Positions 35,096 through 43,506 of a stretch of DNA of 64,000 nucleotides are shown here, piece after piece. Source of the stretch: JALYOC01 sp036675345 (GTDB lineage: Bacteria; Myxococcota; Myxococcia; Myxococcales; Myxococcaceae); the NCBI GenBank assembly GCA_036675345.1, contig JAKFFE010000039.1, positions 1-64,000 of the forward strand, in the 5' to 3' direction. The notes beneath the pieces are model-generated. The model was given only the letters and a program-made list of their open reading frames with translations. It did not search any database and was not told the DNA's origin. The first letter of the stretch is position 1; every line of letters starts with the position of its first letter. Made by a program: the position numbers and the translations under genes.

Positions 35096-35734
35096 CTAAT
35101 CCTTCTTGCCGGGCCCGGACTCTTTGCCGGTCACCGACTGGAGCGCCGCCACCGCGGCCTGCGCCGCCGCGTCGATCTCCGCCTCGCTGCCGCACATATA
35201 GAGCCGACCGTAGGCGCCGTAGGGCGTCACGTCGACCAGGCGGACATCCGCGGCCTTCTCTGCCTCGTTGGCGGCCAGGGCGGCGTACGCCGCGGGCTCG
35301 CACTCCAGGATGAACAGGGACTGGCCGGGTTCGATCATCGAACCGAAGCGGATCTTGTCCAGGATCATCGCGTGCATCGGCTCGATGGCGCGGATGATCG
35401 TGTTCGAGACCAGCTTGGGCTTGATCCGATCCTCCTCCTTCACCCCGAGGGCGCGGAGGATCTCATCGCCAGCGCTGCGGACCTCGCCCTTGTCCTCGCT
35501 GTGGACCTCGAGCATCCCGTAGGCGCGCTCGACGACGAGGGTGGCGGGCTGCACGCTGGTCTGCTTGAGCGCCACGTCGATCAGCCCGTGGATCGCCATT
35601 CCAGGCGCGATCTCCACGAACAGCGAGGCGACCCCCGGGACAGGGAAGTATCCCCGGCACGTGGTGCAGATGTGAGCGGCGAGCTGCGGCTGGAGGGAAT
35701 CCAGGAAGACGTACGTCCGGAGCGACGTGGCCAA
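35096..35734 (-). CDS. BMC-T shell protein of the stacking (CsoS1D/EutL-like) type
   Basis: 212 residues, first gene of the operon, starting at a TTG with a GGGAGGGGG Shine-Dalgarno. The N-terminal half has RTYVFLDSLQPQ, EIAPGMAIHGLIDVALKQT and VVERAYGMLEVHSEDKGEV, the pattern of double-stacking BMC-T proteins known from carboxysomal CsoS1D and from the Haliangium ochraceum shell. The second half is a further BMC domain (SLFILECEPAAYAALAANEA). These proteins can stack face to face and gate a large pore. An unusual CTTC pair (C23, C26) lies in the first domain. Confidence 0.88.
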   Translation of the reverse strand: MATSLRTYVFLDSLQPQLAAHICTTCRGYFPVPGVASLFVEIAPGMAIHGLIDVALKQTSVQPATLVVERAYGMLEVHSEDKGEVRSAGDEILRALGVKEEDRIKPKLVSNTIIRAIEPMHAMILDKIRFGSMIEPGQSLFILECEPAAYAALAANEAEKAADVRLVDVTPYGAYGRLYMCGSEAEIDAAAQAAVAALQSVTGKESGPGKKD

Positions 35735-35771
35735 GCTTTTGCCCCCTCCCAGGAGCGAACACAGAACCGGT

Positions 35772-35801
35772 CGTATACCGAACGCAACGGTTGATTGACA
35801 A
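35772..35801 (-). promoter_or_regulatory. Sigma-70-like promoter of the microcompartment operon
   Basis: On the minus strand TTGTCA (35801-35796) and TATACG (35777-35772) are separated by 18 bases. The -10 ends 37 bases before the TTG start of the first shell gene. The region is shared with the divergent gene at 35833. No obvious operator palindrome was found. Confidence 0.6.
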
Positions 35802-35832
35802 GCGCGGCGTTGGAAGTGACAAGGCGCGCCCC

Positions 35833-36480
35833 ATGCGCCGCCTGTGGATCCTGCTCTTTGGCCTGATGGTTCCCGCCGCCTCCGTCCTCGCCCAGGAGAC
35901 GGACGCGTCGGAGGAGACCGCGGAGGTGGAGGAGAAGGTCACCCCGCTACAGGTCCCGGTGTACCTGCCCCGGGCCGCGTTCCTGGGCGCCTATGGCAAT
36001 GATGGAGCGCTCTCTCCCCAGCTGCGGCTGCAGTGGCAGCACACCTTGATCCAGAAGAACCGCGACGCCTTCGTGGCCTATCTGGAGGGCGGGGGCGGGT
36101 TCGGGCTCTCCCTGCCCAACAACCTGCTCCCCTACGCCAACGGGCGGATGAGCTCCCTCTACCAGCACGTGGCGCTGATCGGTCTGGGCTACAACGCGGT
36201 CTACGGTGACGGGTGGGCCTGGGGGTTCCAGGTGCTGACTGGGGCCAAGTGGTACGGAGGCAACTTCACCGACCCCGAGGTCCCCGACGAGCGGCGGCTG
36301 GGGGGCACCGTGGAGGGCCGGGCGAACTTCGGGCTCAACATCGGCCCGGTGCGGCTGATGGCCTCCGCCGGTTGGGCCCAGCTGTGGGTGGTGCCCCGGA
36401 GCTCGGTCTCGGCCAAGTACGTGGGCGGTCCGATCTTCGGGGTGTACATCGACTGGCGCCCGGTCGTTTTCGTCCCCTGA
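35833..36480 (+). CDS. Predicted secreted/outer-membrane protein of unknown function
   Basis: 215 residues from the ATG at 35833, chosen because a signal peptide (MRRLWILLFGLMVPAASVLA) starts there; the frame is open back to 35791. After an acidic linker the sequence alternates aromatic/hydrophobic strands (GLGYNAVYGDGWAWGFQVL, GRANFGLNIGPVRLMASAGW). It ends in a strand with aromatics (DWRPVVFVP), suggesting a small outer-membrane beta-barrel. It is divergent from the microcompartment operon; no functional link is implied by sequence. Confidence 0.65.
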   Translation: MRRLWILLFGLMVPAASVLAQETDASEETAEVEEKVTPLQVPVYLPRAAFLGAYGNDGALSPQLRLQWQHTLIQKNRDAFVAYLEGGGGFGLSLPNNLLPYANGRMSSLYQHVALIGLGYNAVYGDGWAWGFQVLTGAKWYGGNFTDPEVPDERRLGGTVEGRANFGLNIGPVRLMASAGWAQLWVVPRSSVSAKYVGGPIFGVYIDWRPVVFVP

Positions 36481-36556
36481 GTCGCTTTCTACAGTCTTGC
36501 GCCCTCTTGGCGCCGCCGCCTAAGTTGTAACCCTCCGACACACACGGGAGCATGCG

Positions 36557-37828
36557 TTGTCTCTGACCGCAGAAGCGTACGGCCTCACGGATGTTGGTCG
36601 GAAGCGCCAGCACAACGAAGACGCCATGTTGGTGGATGCCGCCCTGGGCCTCTACGTGGTGGCCGACGGCATGGGCGGGCACGCGGCCGGCGAAGTGGCC
36701 AGCGCGCGCGCCACCGAGGTGGTCCGTCAGCATGTGATGACCAACCGTCCGGTCCTCAAGGAGCTGGCGGCCAACCCCACCCAGGCCAACCGCAGCTCCG
36801 GCGCGGCCCTGGTGGAAGTCGCGGTGCAGCGGGCCTGCGCGGACATCTACCGGATGGCGGCGGCGGACGCGGCCAAGAGGGGGATGGGGACCACCTTCGT
36901 GTGTCTGGTGATCGCCGGCAGCAAGGGCGTGATCGGCCACGTGGGCGACTCGCGGGTGTACCTGATCCGCAACGGCCAGTGTCACCGGCTGACCGAGGAT
37001 CACACCCTGGTCGCGGCGCAGCTGAAGGCCGGGACGATCAACAAGGAGCAGGCGGCCACCTCCCAGTACCGCAACGTGATCACCCGCGCGGTGGGGATCC
37101 AGGAGTCGGTGCAGGTGGACACCCTGATCGTGGACCTGCTGCCCGGGGACACCTTCATCCTCTGTTCGGATGGCCTCCACGGGTACCTCCAGGACGAGGA
37201 GGTGGCGCCGATCGCCGCCGCGGTGGCGCTCAAGGAGCTGCCCAAGAAGTTCATCGCCCTGGCCAACGAGCGCGGCGGCAAGGACAACATCACCACGGTG
37301 GTGGTGGCGATCTCCGGCGACGCGGTCTCCGCCGAGGAGTCCGCCGAGGCCCAGTCGCGGATGGAGGCGCTGCGGAAGATCCCGCTCTTCCGTCACCTGA
37401 CCTACAAGGAGCAGACCGCGGTCCTCTCCATTGCCACCACCCGCACCTACCCGGGAGGCCGGGAGATCGTGGTGGAGGGCCAGCCGGGCGAGGAGCTGTT
37501 CGTGGTGATCCGCGGACGGGTGGCGATCGAGAAGGGCGGAGTGGAGATCGCCGAGCTGCGCGCCGGCGGTCACTTCGGAGAGATGGGGCTGATCGACAAT
37601 GCCCCCCGGTCCGCCACCGTGCGCGCCGCCGAACCCACCCGGGTGATGGTGATCTCCCGCTCGGACCTGATGAATCTGATGAAGCGGGAGTCGATCCTGG
37701 CGGTGAAGCTGCTGTGGAGCTTCGTCCAGGTGCTCTCCGACCGGCTGCGGGCCACCAACTCGGAGCTCTCCGAGGCGCGGCAGGAGCTGGCGGTGGCCCA
37801 GGCCATCCAGCCCTTCGCCGAGGAGTAG
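36557..37828 (+). CDS. PP2C-type protein phosphatase fused to a cyclic nucleotide-binding domain
   Basis: 423 residues. A PP2C/Stp-type phosphatase (about 1-240) has all metal motifs: DVGRKRQHNEDA, VADGMGGH, GDSRVYLIR, LCSDGLHGYL and GGKDNITTVVV. A CAP_ED cyclic nucleotide-binding domain (about 270-390) follows, with YPGGREIVVEGQPGEELFVV and GHFGEMGLIDNAPRSATVRA. The latter matches the phosphate-binding cassette FGE-x-RSA. It probably dephosphorylates Ser/Thr-phosphoproteins under cAMP or cGMP control. The TTG start at 36557 is supported by GGGAG at suitable distance; the ATG at 36552 is out of frame. Confidence 0.92.
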   Translation: MSLTAEAYGLTDVGRKRQHNEDAMLVDAALGLYVVADGMGGHAAGEVASARATEVVRQHVMTNRPVLKELAANPTQANRSSGAALVEVAVQRACADIYRMAAADAAKRGMGTTFVCLVIAGSKGVIGHVGDSRVYLIRNGQCHRLTEDHTLVAAQLKAGTINKEQAATSQYRNVITRAVGIQESVQVDTLIVDLLPGDTFILCSDGLHGYLQDEEVAPIAAAVALKELPKKFIALANERGGKDNITTVVVAISGDAVSAEESAEAQSRMEALRKIPLFRHLTYKEQTAVLSIATTRTYPGGREIVVEGQPGEELFVVIRGRVAIEKGGVEIAELRAGGHFGEMGLIDNAPRSATVRAAEPTRVMVISRSDLMNLMKRESILAVKLLWSFVQVLSDRLRATNSELSEARQELAVAQAIQPFAEE

Positions 37829-37907
37829 GGGAAGCAAACATCTCGTCAAGCGGTTGGAACCTCCGCTTCGGGAGCAGTGTCTGCCCCGCGGTCCTTGAGG
37901 AGGGCGG

Positions 37908-40829
37908 TTGCGCGCGCGCTGGGCAGTCCCGCTGAGCCTGTTGTCCCTGGTGCTGGGGGTCGCGCTCGTTTGCCCTGGAGGCGAGGGGGCTGACCTGCCC
38001 GTGGCGGAGTCCGACCCTGCCGCGGACGCCGCCCCGCTGCTCCGCGAGGAGGACCTGTTCACCACCGGGGAGGACGCCCTGACCCTGGAGGGGAGGGTGG
38101 TGGATCCGGCCGGCGCGCCGGTGGCGAACGCCGAGGTGTCGCTGTCCGCCTCCGCGGAGGAGGCCGCCTTGGAGTCGCGCTGTCCGCACTGTGGCCTGGC
38201 CAGGAAGAGCTGCCTCGCAGCGGCCTCCTTCGAGCAGGTGGCCCACGCCTGGGAGGGAGAGACGCCCGCGGCGCTGCTGCGTACCCGCACCGGGAGCGAT
38301 GGCCGGTTCCGCTTCCAGGGGCTGCGCCGGGTCAGCTTCGCGGTGTGGGCGCAGGCGGACGGGTTCGGCGAAGGGGTGCGCGAACGGGCCGCCCCGGGCG
38401 AGCCCCTGGAGCTGCGGCTGACCCCGGCGCGGGTGCTGGGCGGCAGGGTGGTGGACGAGGAGGGCCGGGGCCTCGCCGGAGCCCGGATCGTCGCCCGCTC
38501 CCGGATCCCGGTGCGCTACTTCGCCCAGTCCGGGGCCGACGGCAGCTTCGCGCTGACGGTGGGCGACGGGCCCTTCTACCTGGTGGCGGACGCCCCGGGC
38601 CGGGTGGCCGCCGGGCGCAACCAGGTCTCGGTGGGCACCGGGGCGGTGGAGCTGGTGTTGCCCAGGGAGCGCACCCTGGAGGTGGTGGTCACCCGGGGCG
38701 GGGCTCCGGCGGACGCGGCGATCCGGGTGGTGGGCGACCACCTGGAGCAGCTGGCCCAAACCGAGGGCGGCTATCTGAAGCTGACCGGGCTGGCTCCGGG
38801 GACGCTGAACGTCTTCGCCTCGGCGGGGACCCTGGCGGCCACCGCCCACGTGGAGCTCCGGCGGCCCTCCACCCGCGCCGAGCTGGTGCTGGGAGCGGGA
38901 GGAACCCTGGCGGTGACCGTGCTGGATCCGGCCGGGCAACCAGTGCCCCAGCCCCGGCTGACCCTGCAGGCGCATCAGCAGGTGGTGGCCGAGGTCCAGG
39001 CCGCCACCGGCGAGCGGGTGCTGCTGGGGCCGGTGCCCCACGGCGCCTATGGACTGACCGTCCGGGCTCCCGGCTTCTCCGACCACCAGGTGGAGGTGCA
39101 GCTGGAGGGGGGAGAGCGGACCTTGGATGTGGTGCTGGAGCCGGGCGCGGTGGTCAGCGGCCGGGTGGTGGACGAGTACGGCCGGCCCGCGGGCGGGGTG
39201 ATCGTCAACGTCTCCCCCACCGGCGAGGGCGAGACCACCGGTCCGGACGGGCGCTTTGCGATCACCCTCCCGATGCCGGGGGTGTACGAGCTCAACGCCC
39301 ACCATTCCGACTGGGGGGGCACCGACGCCAAGGTCACCGCGCCGGCGGATGGGGTGGAGCTGGCGCTGCAGTCCAAGGCCGGGGTCCGGGCGGTGATCAC
39401 CTCAGGCGGGCTGCCCCTGGAGGGCGGAGCGGTGTTGATGCGCGGGGGAGAGGACGTGTTCTTCAGCGATCGGCCCTCGGGCGCGGACGGGGTGGCGCTG
39501 ATGCGGGGGTTGCCTCCCGGCGAGTACCTGGTGGGCGTCACCCACCCGGACCACCTGCCGTCTGCGTTCCAGCGGGTGGTGCTCCCGGAGGGACAGACGG
39601 TGGAGGTGCCCTTCGCGCTCTCTCCCGGCGCCCGGATCGGGGGGCAGATCCGCGACGAGCAGGGCCGTCCGATCCCGGGGGTGGCGGTGATCGCCCTGGG
39701 CCACAACACGGTGGGCGGCGAGCCTTCGACCACCACCGGAGAGGGGCGGTTCTCGGTGGGGCCGCTGCGCCCGGACCGGAACTACCGGCTGCAGATCACC
39801 CATCCCGACTACCAGACCCCGCCGGTGGTGACCGCCCGGGCCGACGGGCCTGCGCTGGAGATCACCCTGCAGGGCAAGCAGCGCTTCCTGGGCAAGGTGG
39901 TGGGCAAGGGCCAGGGCCCGGTCCCGCGCTTCACCGTGGACCAGCAGGAGTTCACCGCCCCGGATGGACGCTTCGAGGCGATGCTGGCCGCCGAGCAGGG
40001 GCAGGTGACCTTCGTGGTCAGCGCGCCCGGCTACGTGGCCCAGGCCTTCACCCTCCCGGCCCAGCCGCAGCTGGGGACGCTGGAGCTGGATCCCAGCCCC
40101 CGGATCAGCGGGCGGGTGGTGGATCCGTCTGGCGCACCGGTGGCCGACGCCCAGGTGGGCTGCGAGCTGTGCGACTCCGGAGCGCTGACCCGCGAGGACG
40201 GCCGCTTCCAGCTCGCCGCCGCCGGCGATGGTGAGTTCGAGGTCACCGCCCGCAAGGGAAACCAGGCGGTGACCGTGCGCACCCGCCCCGGCGAGCCGCT
40301 GATCCTCCAGCTTCAAAACGGCGCCACCGCCCGGGTCCGGGTGTTCGACGCGCTGGGGAATCCGGCGGCGGGGGAGGCGGTCGAAGCCTCGGATCAACAG
40401 GGCGGTTCGCGCACCCTGGTCACCGGCCCCGACGGCAGCGCCCAGGCCTCCTTCCCGCCTGGGCAATACTTCTTCCAGCTCACCCGGCAGACCCAGGCGG
40501 CGCTGCGGCTGAGGGTGGAGGAGAGCACCCAGGAGATCGTGCTCGGGGCGGCGCCCGGTACCGGATCGCTCCAGGTGCAGGTGGCCGGGCACGGCTTCGT
40601 GGTGTGGGTGGTGCCCGGGCACCACGAGTCGGTGGCCGATCCCCAGCAGCAGTTCCTGGCCGCTCCCCGCGCCTACGTGGCGCAGTACGTCCGCAACCAG
40701 GTGGTGTTCACCGGTCTGCCGCCGGGCGAGTACACGGTGGTCGCCACCCCGGGCTACCGCAGCGCTGGCTCGCTGCGGATCGGGCATGCCCAGGTGACCG
40801 TGGGGCAGACTGTGCTGAACCTCCGCTAG
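37908..40829 (+). CDS. Secreted protein of repeated carboxypeptidase-regulatory-like domains
   Basis: 973 residues from a TTG directly after GAGGAGG. A signal peptide (about 1-28) leads into eight or more CarboxypepD_reg-like beta-sandwich repeats. Each carries the hallmark G-R-V-V-D-x-x-G-x-P-x-x-x-A-x-V and a later GRF turn, for example LEGRVVDPAGAPVANAEV, LGGRVVDEEGRGLAGARI and ISGRVVDPSGAPVADAQV. The first repeat has an insert with CPHCG and a further cysteine. No catalytic domain is present. Such proteins are common in Myxococcota envelopes, probably as adhesive or structural rods. Confidence 0.85.
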   Translation: MRARWAVPLSLLSLVLGVALVCPGGEGADLPVAESDPAADAAPLLREEDLFTTGEDALTLEGRVVDPAGAPVANAEVSLSASAEEAALESRCPHCGLARKSCLAAASFEQVAHAWEGETPAALLRTRTGSDGRFRFQGLRRVSFAVWAQADGFGEGVRERAAPGEPLELRLTPARVLGGRVVDEEGRGLAGARIVARSRIPVRYFAQSGADGSFALTVGDGPFYLVADAPGRVAAGRNQVSVGTGAVELVLPRERTLEVVVTRGGAPADAAIRVVGDHLEQLAQTEGGYLKLTGLAPGTLNVFASAGTLAATAHVELRRPSTRAELVLGAGGTLAVTVLDPAGQPVPQPRLTLQAHQQVVAEVQAATGERVLLGPVPHGAYGLTVRAPGFSDHQVEVQLEGGERTLDVVLEPGAVVSGRVVDEYGRPAGGVIVNVSPTGEGETTGPDGRFAITLPMPGVYELNAHHSDWGGTDAKVTAPADGVELALQSKAGVRAVITSGGLPLEGGAVLMRGGEDVFFSDRPSGADGVALMRGLPPGEYLVGVTHPDHLPSAFQRVVLPEGQTVEVPFALSPGARIGGQIRDEQGRPIPGVAVIALGHNTVGGEPSTTTGEGRFSVGPLRPDRNYRLQITHPDYQTPPVVTARADGPALEITLQGKQRFLGKVVGKGQGPVPRFTVDQQEFTAPDGRFEAMLAAEQGQVTFVVSAPGYVAQAFTLPAQPQLGTLELDPSPRISGRVVDPSGAPVADAQVGCELCDSGALTREDGRFQLAAAGDGEFEVTARKGNQAVTVRTRPGEPLILQLQNGATARVRVFDALGNPAAGEAVEASDQQGGSRTLVTGPDGSAQASFPPGQYFFQLTRQTQAALRLRVEESTQEIVLGAAPGTGSLQVQVAGHGFVVWVVPGHHESVADPQQQFLAAPRAYVAQYVRNQVVFTGLPPGEYTVVATPGYRSAGSLRIGHAQVTVGQTVLNLR

Positions 40830-40900
40830 ATCGATCTGGGGCGAGGTCCCGCCTCGGGCGGCGGCCCCCTGTCTCGATCACCCGTGGCCCCTCTGGTTCC

Positions 40901-41356
40901 TCAGTCCCGATCACCCGCGGCGGCGGTGGCCTCCAGCGTGGCCACCAGTCGATCGCTCAGCGCGATCAGCGCTTCGGCGGTCCGGGAGGCCTTGGTATCG
41001 CCCGCGCGGGCAAACGCCATCCTGGCCAGCCGCAGCAGCGTCCGATGGGTGGTGGGTTCCTGCGGTCCCTGCCGGGCCACCCCCTGGGCCACCCGGCTCA
41101 GGTCCCGGGCGACCTGCCACAGGAACGCCGCCGAGCGGCAGCCCTCCTGGGCCATGGACCGCACATCCTCCGAGAGGGTCTCCGCATGGGCCAACGCGAT
41201 GAAGTCCGCCGCCAGCAGCTGGAGCTGGTCCGCCAGACGGTCGCCGACCGGGGCGCCGTCCAGCTCCGCGGAGCGGGCCACCAGGCCTTCTGGAACCTTG
41301 AGGATGTTCAGCATCAGAGGTCCCTGGAGGTCACGCAACGAGTTCCCGGAGGTCAT
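40901..41356 (-). CDS. Helical protein of unknown function
   Basis: 151 residues from the ATG at 41356, or 137 from an internal ATG at 41314 (MLNILKVPEGLVARSAELDG), which has a weak AGGGAC upstream; the choice is unclear. The protein is almost entirely alpha-helical and Ala/Arg-rich, with segments such as LADQLQLLAADFIALAHAET and HRTLLRLARMAFARAG. This looks like a four-helix-bundle type (a 23S rRNA-intervening-like or phasin-like shape). No family could be assigned. It lies downstream of the methyltransferase on the same strand, 174 bases away with a hairpin between. Confidence 0.6.
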   Translation of the reverse strand: MTSGNSLRDLQGPLMLNILKVPEGLVARSAELDGAPVGDRLADQLQLLAADFIALAHAETLSEDVRSMAQEGCRSAAFLWQVARDLSRVAQGVARQGPQEPTTHRTLLRLARMAFARAGDTKASRTAEALIALSDRLVATLEATAAAGDRD

Positions 41357-41366
41357 GTTTTACATT

Positions 41367-41394
41367 ATCCGCAGACAAAGCCGAAGTTGCGGAT
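41367..41394. promoter_or_regulatory. Inverted repeat upstream of the helical protein gene
   Basis: ATCCGCA (41367-41373) and TGCGGAT (41388-41394) form a perfect 7-bp inverted repeat with a 14-base spacer, 11 bases upstream of the ATG at 41356. It may be an operator or an mRNA hairpin; no regulator is known. A second palindrome CTTCGCG/CGCGAAG lies at 41495-41511 between this and the upstream gene's stop. Confidence 0.4.
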
Positions 41395-41530
41395 CAATGG
41401 CACTTGAAGGGCCGAATGCAGGGCAGGCGTCCACCTTCGGACCCTCGAATTGAAGGACCGCGCGATTCTTGAAGCGTGGACGCTCCGCCCGATGCTTCGC
41501 GGCCCGCGAAGGTCGCGCCCCGGGAGGGGT

Positions 41531-42187
41531 TCAGCGTCGCCGGAAGAGGAACTCCAGCTCGTGCCCGGCGCGGTTGGGGAAGCTGTCCGCGGCGCGGGTC
41601 AGTCGCTCGATCTCGAAGAGGGGACCGAACAGCCCGCGCAGCTCGGCCTCGTCGGTGGTGAACGGGGGCCCACCGGGGCGGCCGTGGGCGTAGAAGAGCC
41701 CGAAGAACAGGCCCCCGGGGCGCAGCACCGTGTGCACCATCCGGGCGTACTCGGCGCGCCGCGCGGGGTCGATGGCGCAGAACGAAGTGTGCTCCAGCGC
41801 GCCGTCAAAGGCGCCCGGGTGGCTGTCGGCCAACCGGAACACATCCTGCTGCAGCGCCTCCAGCGGGATCGCCTGGTCGCGGGACGCCGCGCGGATCGCC
41901 TTGACCGCCTCCTCGGCGAAGTCCACCGCGGTGACCGCATACCCGGCGCGGGCTGCCTCCAGCGCGTCATGCCCCCGGCCCGCGCCCAGCACCACCAGCG
42001 GCGCGCCGCGCGGGACCAGCGATCCCCCCAGCAGGCGCACCAGGGGCGGGGCCGGGCGCCCCTTGTCCCAGCCGGTGTCGCTGGCCCGGTAGAGGTCGTT
42101 CCAATAGTCGGGATGGGAGAGGTCGGGGGAGGTCAAAGGGGTCCACGGAGCAGGCCGGCACAGTTGCGCCGGTGGGGAGTGGGGCAT
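41531..42187 (-). CDS. TPMT-like SAM-dependent methyltransferase
   Basis: 218 residues with a class I methyltransferase fold. PLVVLGAGRGHDALEAARAG is motif I, VTAVDFAEEAV is the adenosine-binding acidic strand, and DGALEHTSFCAIDP is motif IV. The pattern YWNDLYRASDTGWDKGRPAPPL near the N-terminus is typical of the thiopurine S-methyltransferase-like family that methylates thiols, halides or metalloids. Substrate unknown. It is divergent from coaBC, with 11 bases between the two starts. Confidence 0.88.
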   Translation of the reverse strand: MPHSPPAQLCRPAPWTPLTSPDLSHPDYWNDLYRASDTGWDKGRPAPPLVRLLGGSLVPRGAPLVVLGAGRGHDALEAARAGYAVTAVDFAEEAVKAIRAASRDQAIPLEALQQDVFRLADSHPGAFDGALEHTSFCAIDPARRAEYARMVHTVLRPGGLFFGLFYAHGRPGGPPFTTDEAELRGLFGPLFEIERLTRAADSFPNRAGHELEFLFRRR

Positions 42188-42198
42188 ATGCAGACCAC

Positions 42199-43449
42199 AT
42201 GTCCCGAGGGTCTCTCAAGGGTCGGCGGATCGCGGTCGGGGTGGGCGGAGGCATCGCGGCCTACAAGGTCTGCGATCTGGTTCGCGAGCTGGGCCGGGCC
42301 GGCGCCCAGGTCCGGGTGGCGATGACCAGCGCCGCGCAGCAGTTCGTCACTCCCCTGACCTTCCAGTCGCTCACCCGGAACCCGGTGCTGACCGACTACT
42401 TCGAGCCCGGCCAGGAGGCGCAGTTCGGCCACCTGCACCTGGCGAAGTGGGCCGAGCTGTTTTTGATCGCGCCCGCCACCGGAGATCTCCTGGCCCGAAT
42501 CCGGTCCGGGATGGCCAACGACGCGGTGACCACCTCGCTGCTGGCCTTCGGTGGTCCGGTGTTGCTGGCCCCGGCGATGAACGTGGCGATGTGGGAGAAC
42601 GCGATCACCGCCGGCAACGTCCGGGCGCTGCTCTCCGACCCGCGCTACCGGATGGTCGGACCCGGGGTGGGGTTGATGGCGGACGGAGACACCGGTCCCG
42701 GGCGGCTGGCCGAACTGCCGCAGATCGTGGACGCCGCCGCGGCGCTGTTCGGGCAGGGGCCGCTGTCCGGTCGGCGGATCCTGATCACCGCCGGACCCAC
42801 CCGGGAGTATCTGGATCCGGTGCGCTTCCTCTCCAACCCCTCCACCGGAAAGATGGGGCTGGCGCTGGCGCAGGAGGCCCGGGCGCGGGGGGCGGAGGTG
42901 ACGGTGGTGTTGGGGCCGGTGCCCACCCTTGAAGATCAGGACGGCCTGGAGGTGGTGCCGGTGGTCAGCGCCGAGGAGATGGCCGCGCAGGTGCTGGCCC
43001 GGGTCGAGGCGTCCGACGTGTTCATCGCCACCGCCGCGGTGGGGGACTACCGGGCGGAGGAGATCGCCGGACAGAAGCGCAAGAAGGCGGAGGGCCCGGA
43101 GACCCTGACCCTGGTCCGGACCCCGGATGTGCTGGCCCAGGCGTCGCAGAAGGTCTTCGGCGCGGCCCGGCGTCCGCTGCTGGTGGGCTTCGCCGCCGAG
43201 ACCGAGCGGGTCCTGGAACACGCCCGCGAGAAGCTGGTCCGCAAGCGGCTGGACTTCATCGTGGCCAACGACGTCACCGTTCCCGGCGTCGGCTTCGGCA
43301 ACTCCACCAATCAGGTGACGGTGGTGGATCGGGCCGGGGCGGAGACCCCGTTCGGAGGCACCAAGCGGGAGGTGGCAGCCCGGCTGTGGGATCTGCTGCA
43401 ACCCCACCTGCCCAGCCCGGAGGACACCTCCGCAAAGAGCCCCGGTTAG
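42199..43449 (+). CDS. coaBC: CoaBC bifunctional phosphopantothenoylcysteine decarboxylase/synthetase, catalytic Cys replaced
   Basis: 416 residues. CoaC part (1-180): FMN-binding GVGGGIAAYK, active-site H78 in GHLHLAKWAE, and the substrate clamp PAMNVAMW. The position of the essential cysteine (C158 of Escherichia coli, in QACGDIGPGR) reads MADGDTGPGR, so an aspartate (D162) replaces it. CoaB part (190-405): ITAGPTREYLDPVRFLSNPSTGKMG, TAAVGDYR and the K-x-K-K region. The gene normally performs steps two and three of CoA synthesis from phosphopantothenate. Everything but the cysteine is canonical. The ATG at 42199 starts the homology. Confidence 0.93.
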   Translation: MSRGSLKGRRIAVGVGGGIAAYKVCDLVRELGRAGAQVRVAMTSAAQQFVTPLTFQSLTRNPVLTDYFEPGQEAQFGHLHLAKWAELFLIAPATGDLLARIRSGMANDAVTTSLLAFGGPVLLAPAMNVAMWENAITAGNVRALLSDPRYRMVGPGVGLMADGDTGPGRLAELPQIVDAAAALFGQGPLSGRRILITAGPTREYLDPVRFLSNPSTGKMGLALAQEARARGAEVTVVLGPVPTLEDQDGLEVVPVVSAEEMAAQVLARVEASDVFIATAAVGDYRAEEIAGQKRKKAEGPETLTLVRTPDVLAQASQKVFGAARRPLLVGFAAETERVLEHAREKLVRKRLDFIVANDVTVPGVGFGNSTNQVTVVDRAGAETPFGGTKREVAARLWDLLQPHLPSPEDTSAKSPG

Positions 43450-43506
43450 CTCCCCCCGGCCCGGCTTGGTCCCCCCGGGGTGCGTGGTAAAGGTACCCCC
43501 CGCCCC

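Noticed and set aside
41495..41511. CTTCGCG/CGCGAAG palindrome as a terminator after the methyltransferase gene
   Set aside because: The stem is only 7 bp with a 3-base loop and has no T-run on either strand; mentioned only as a hairpin.
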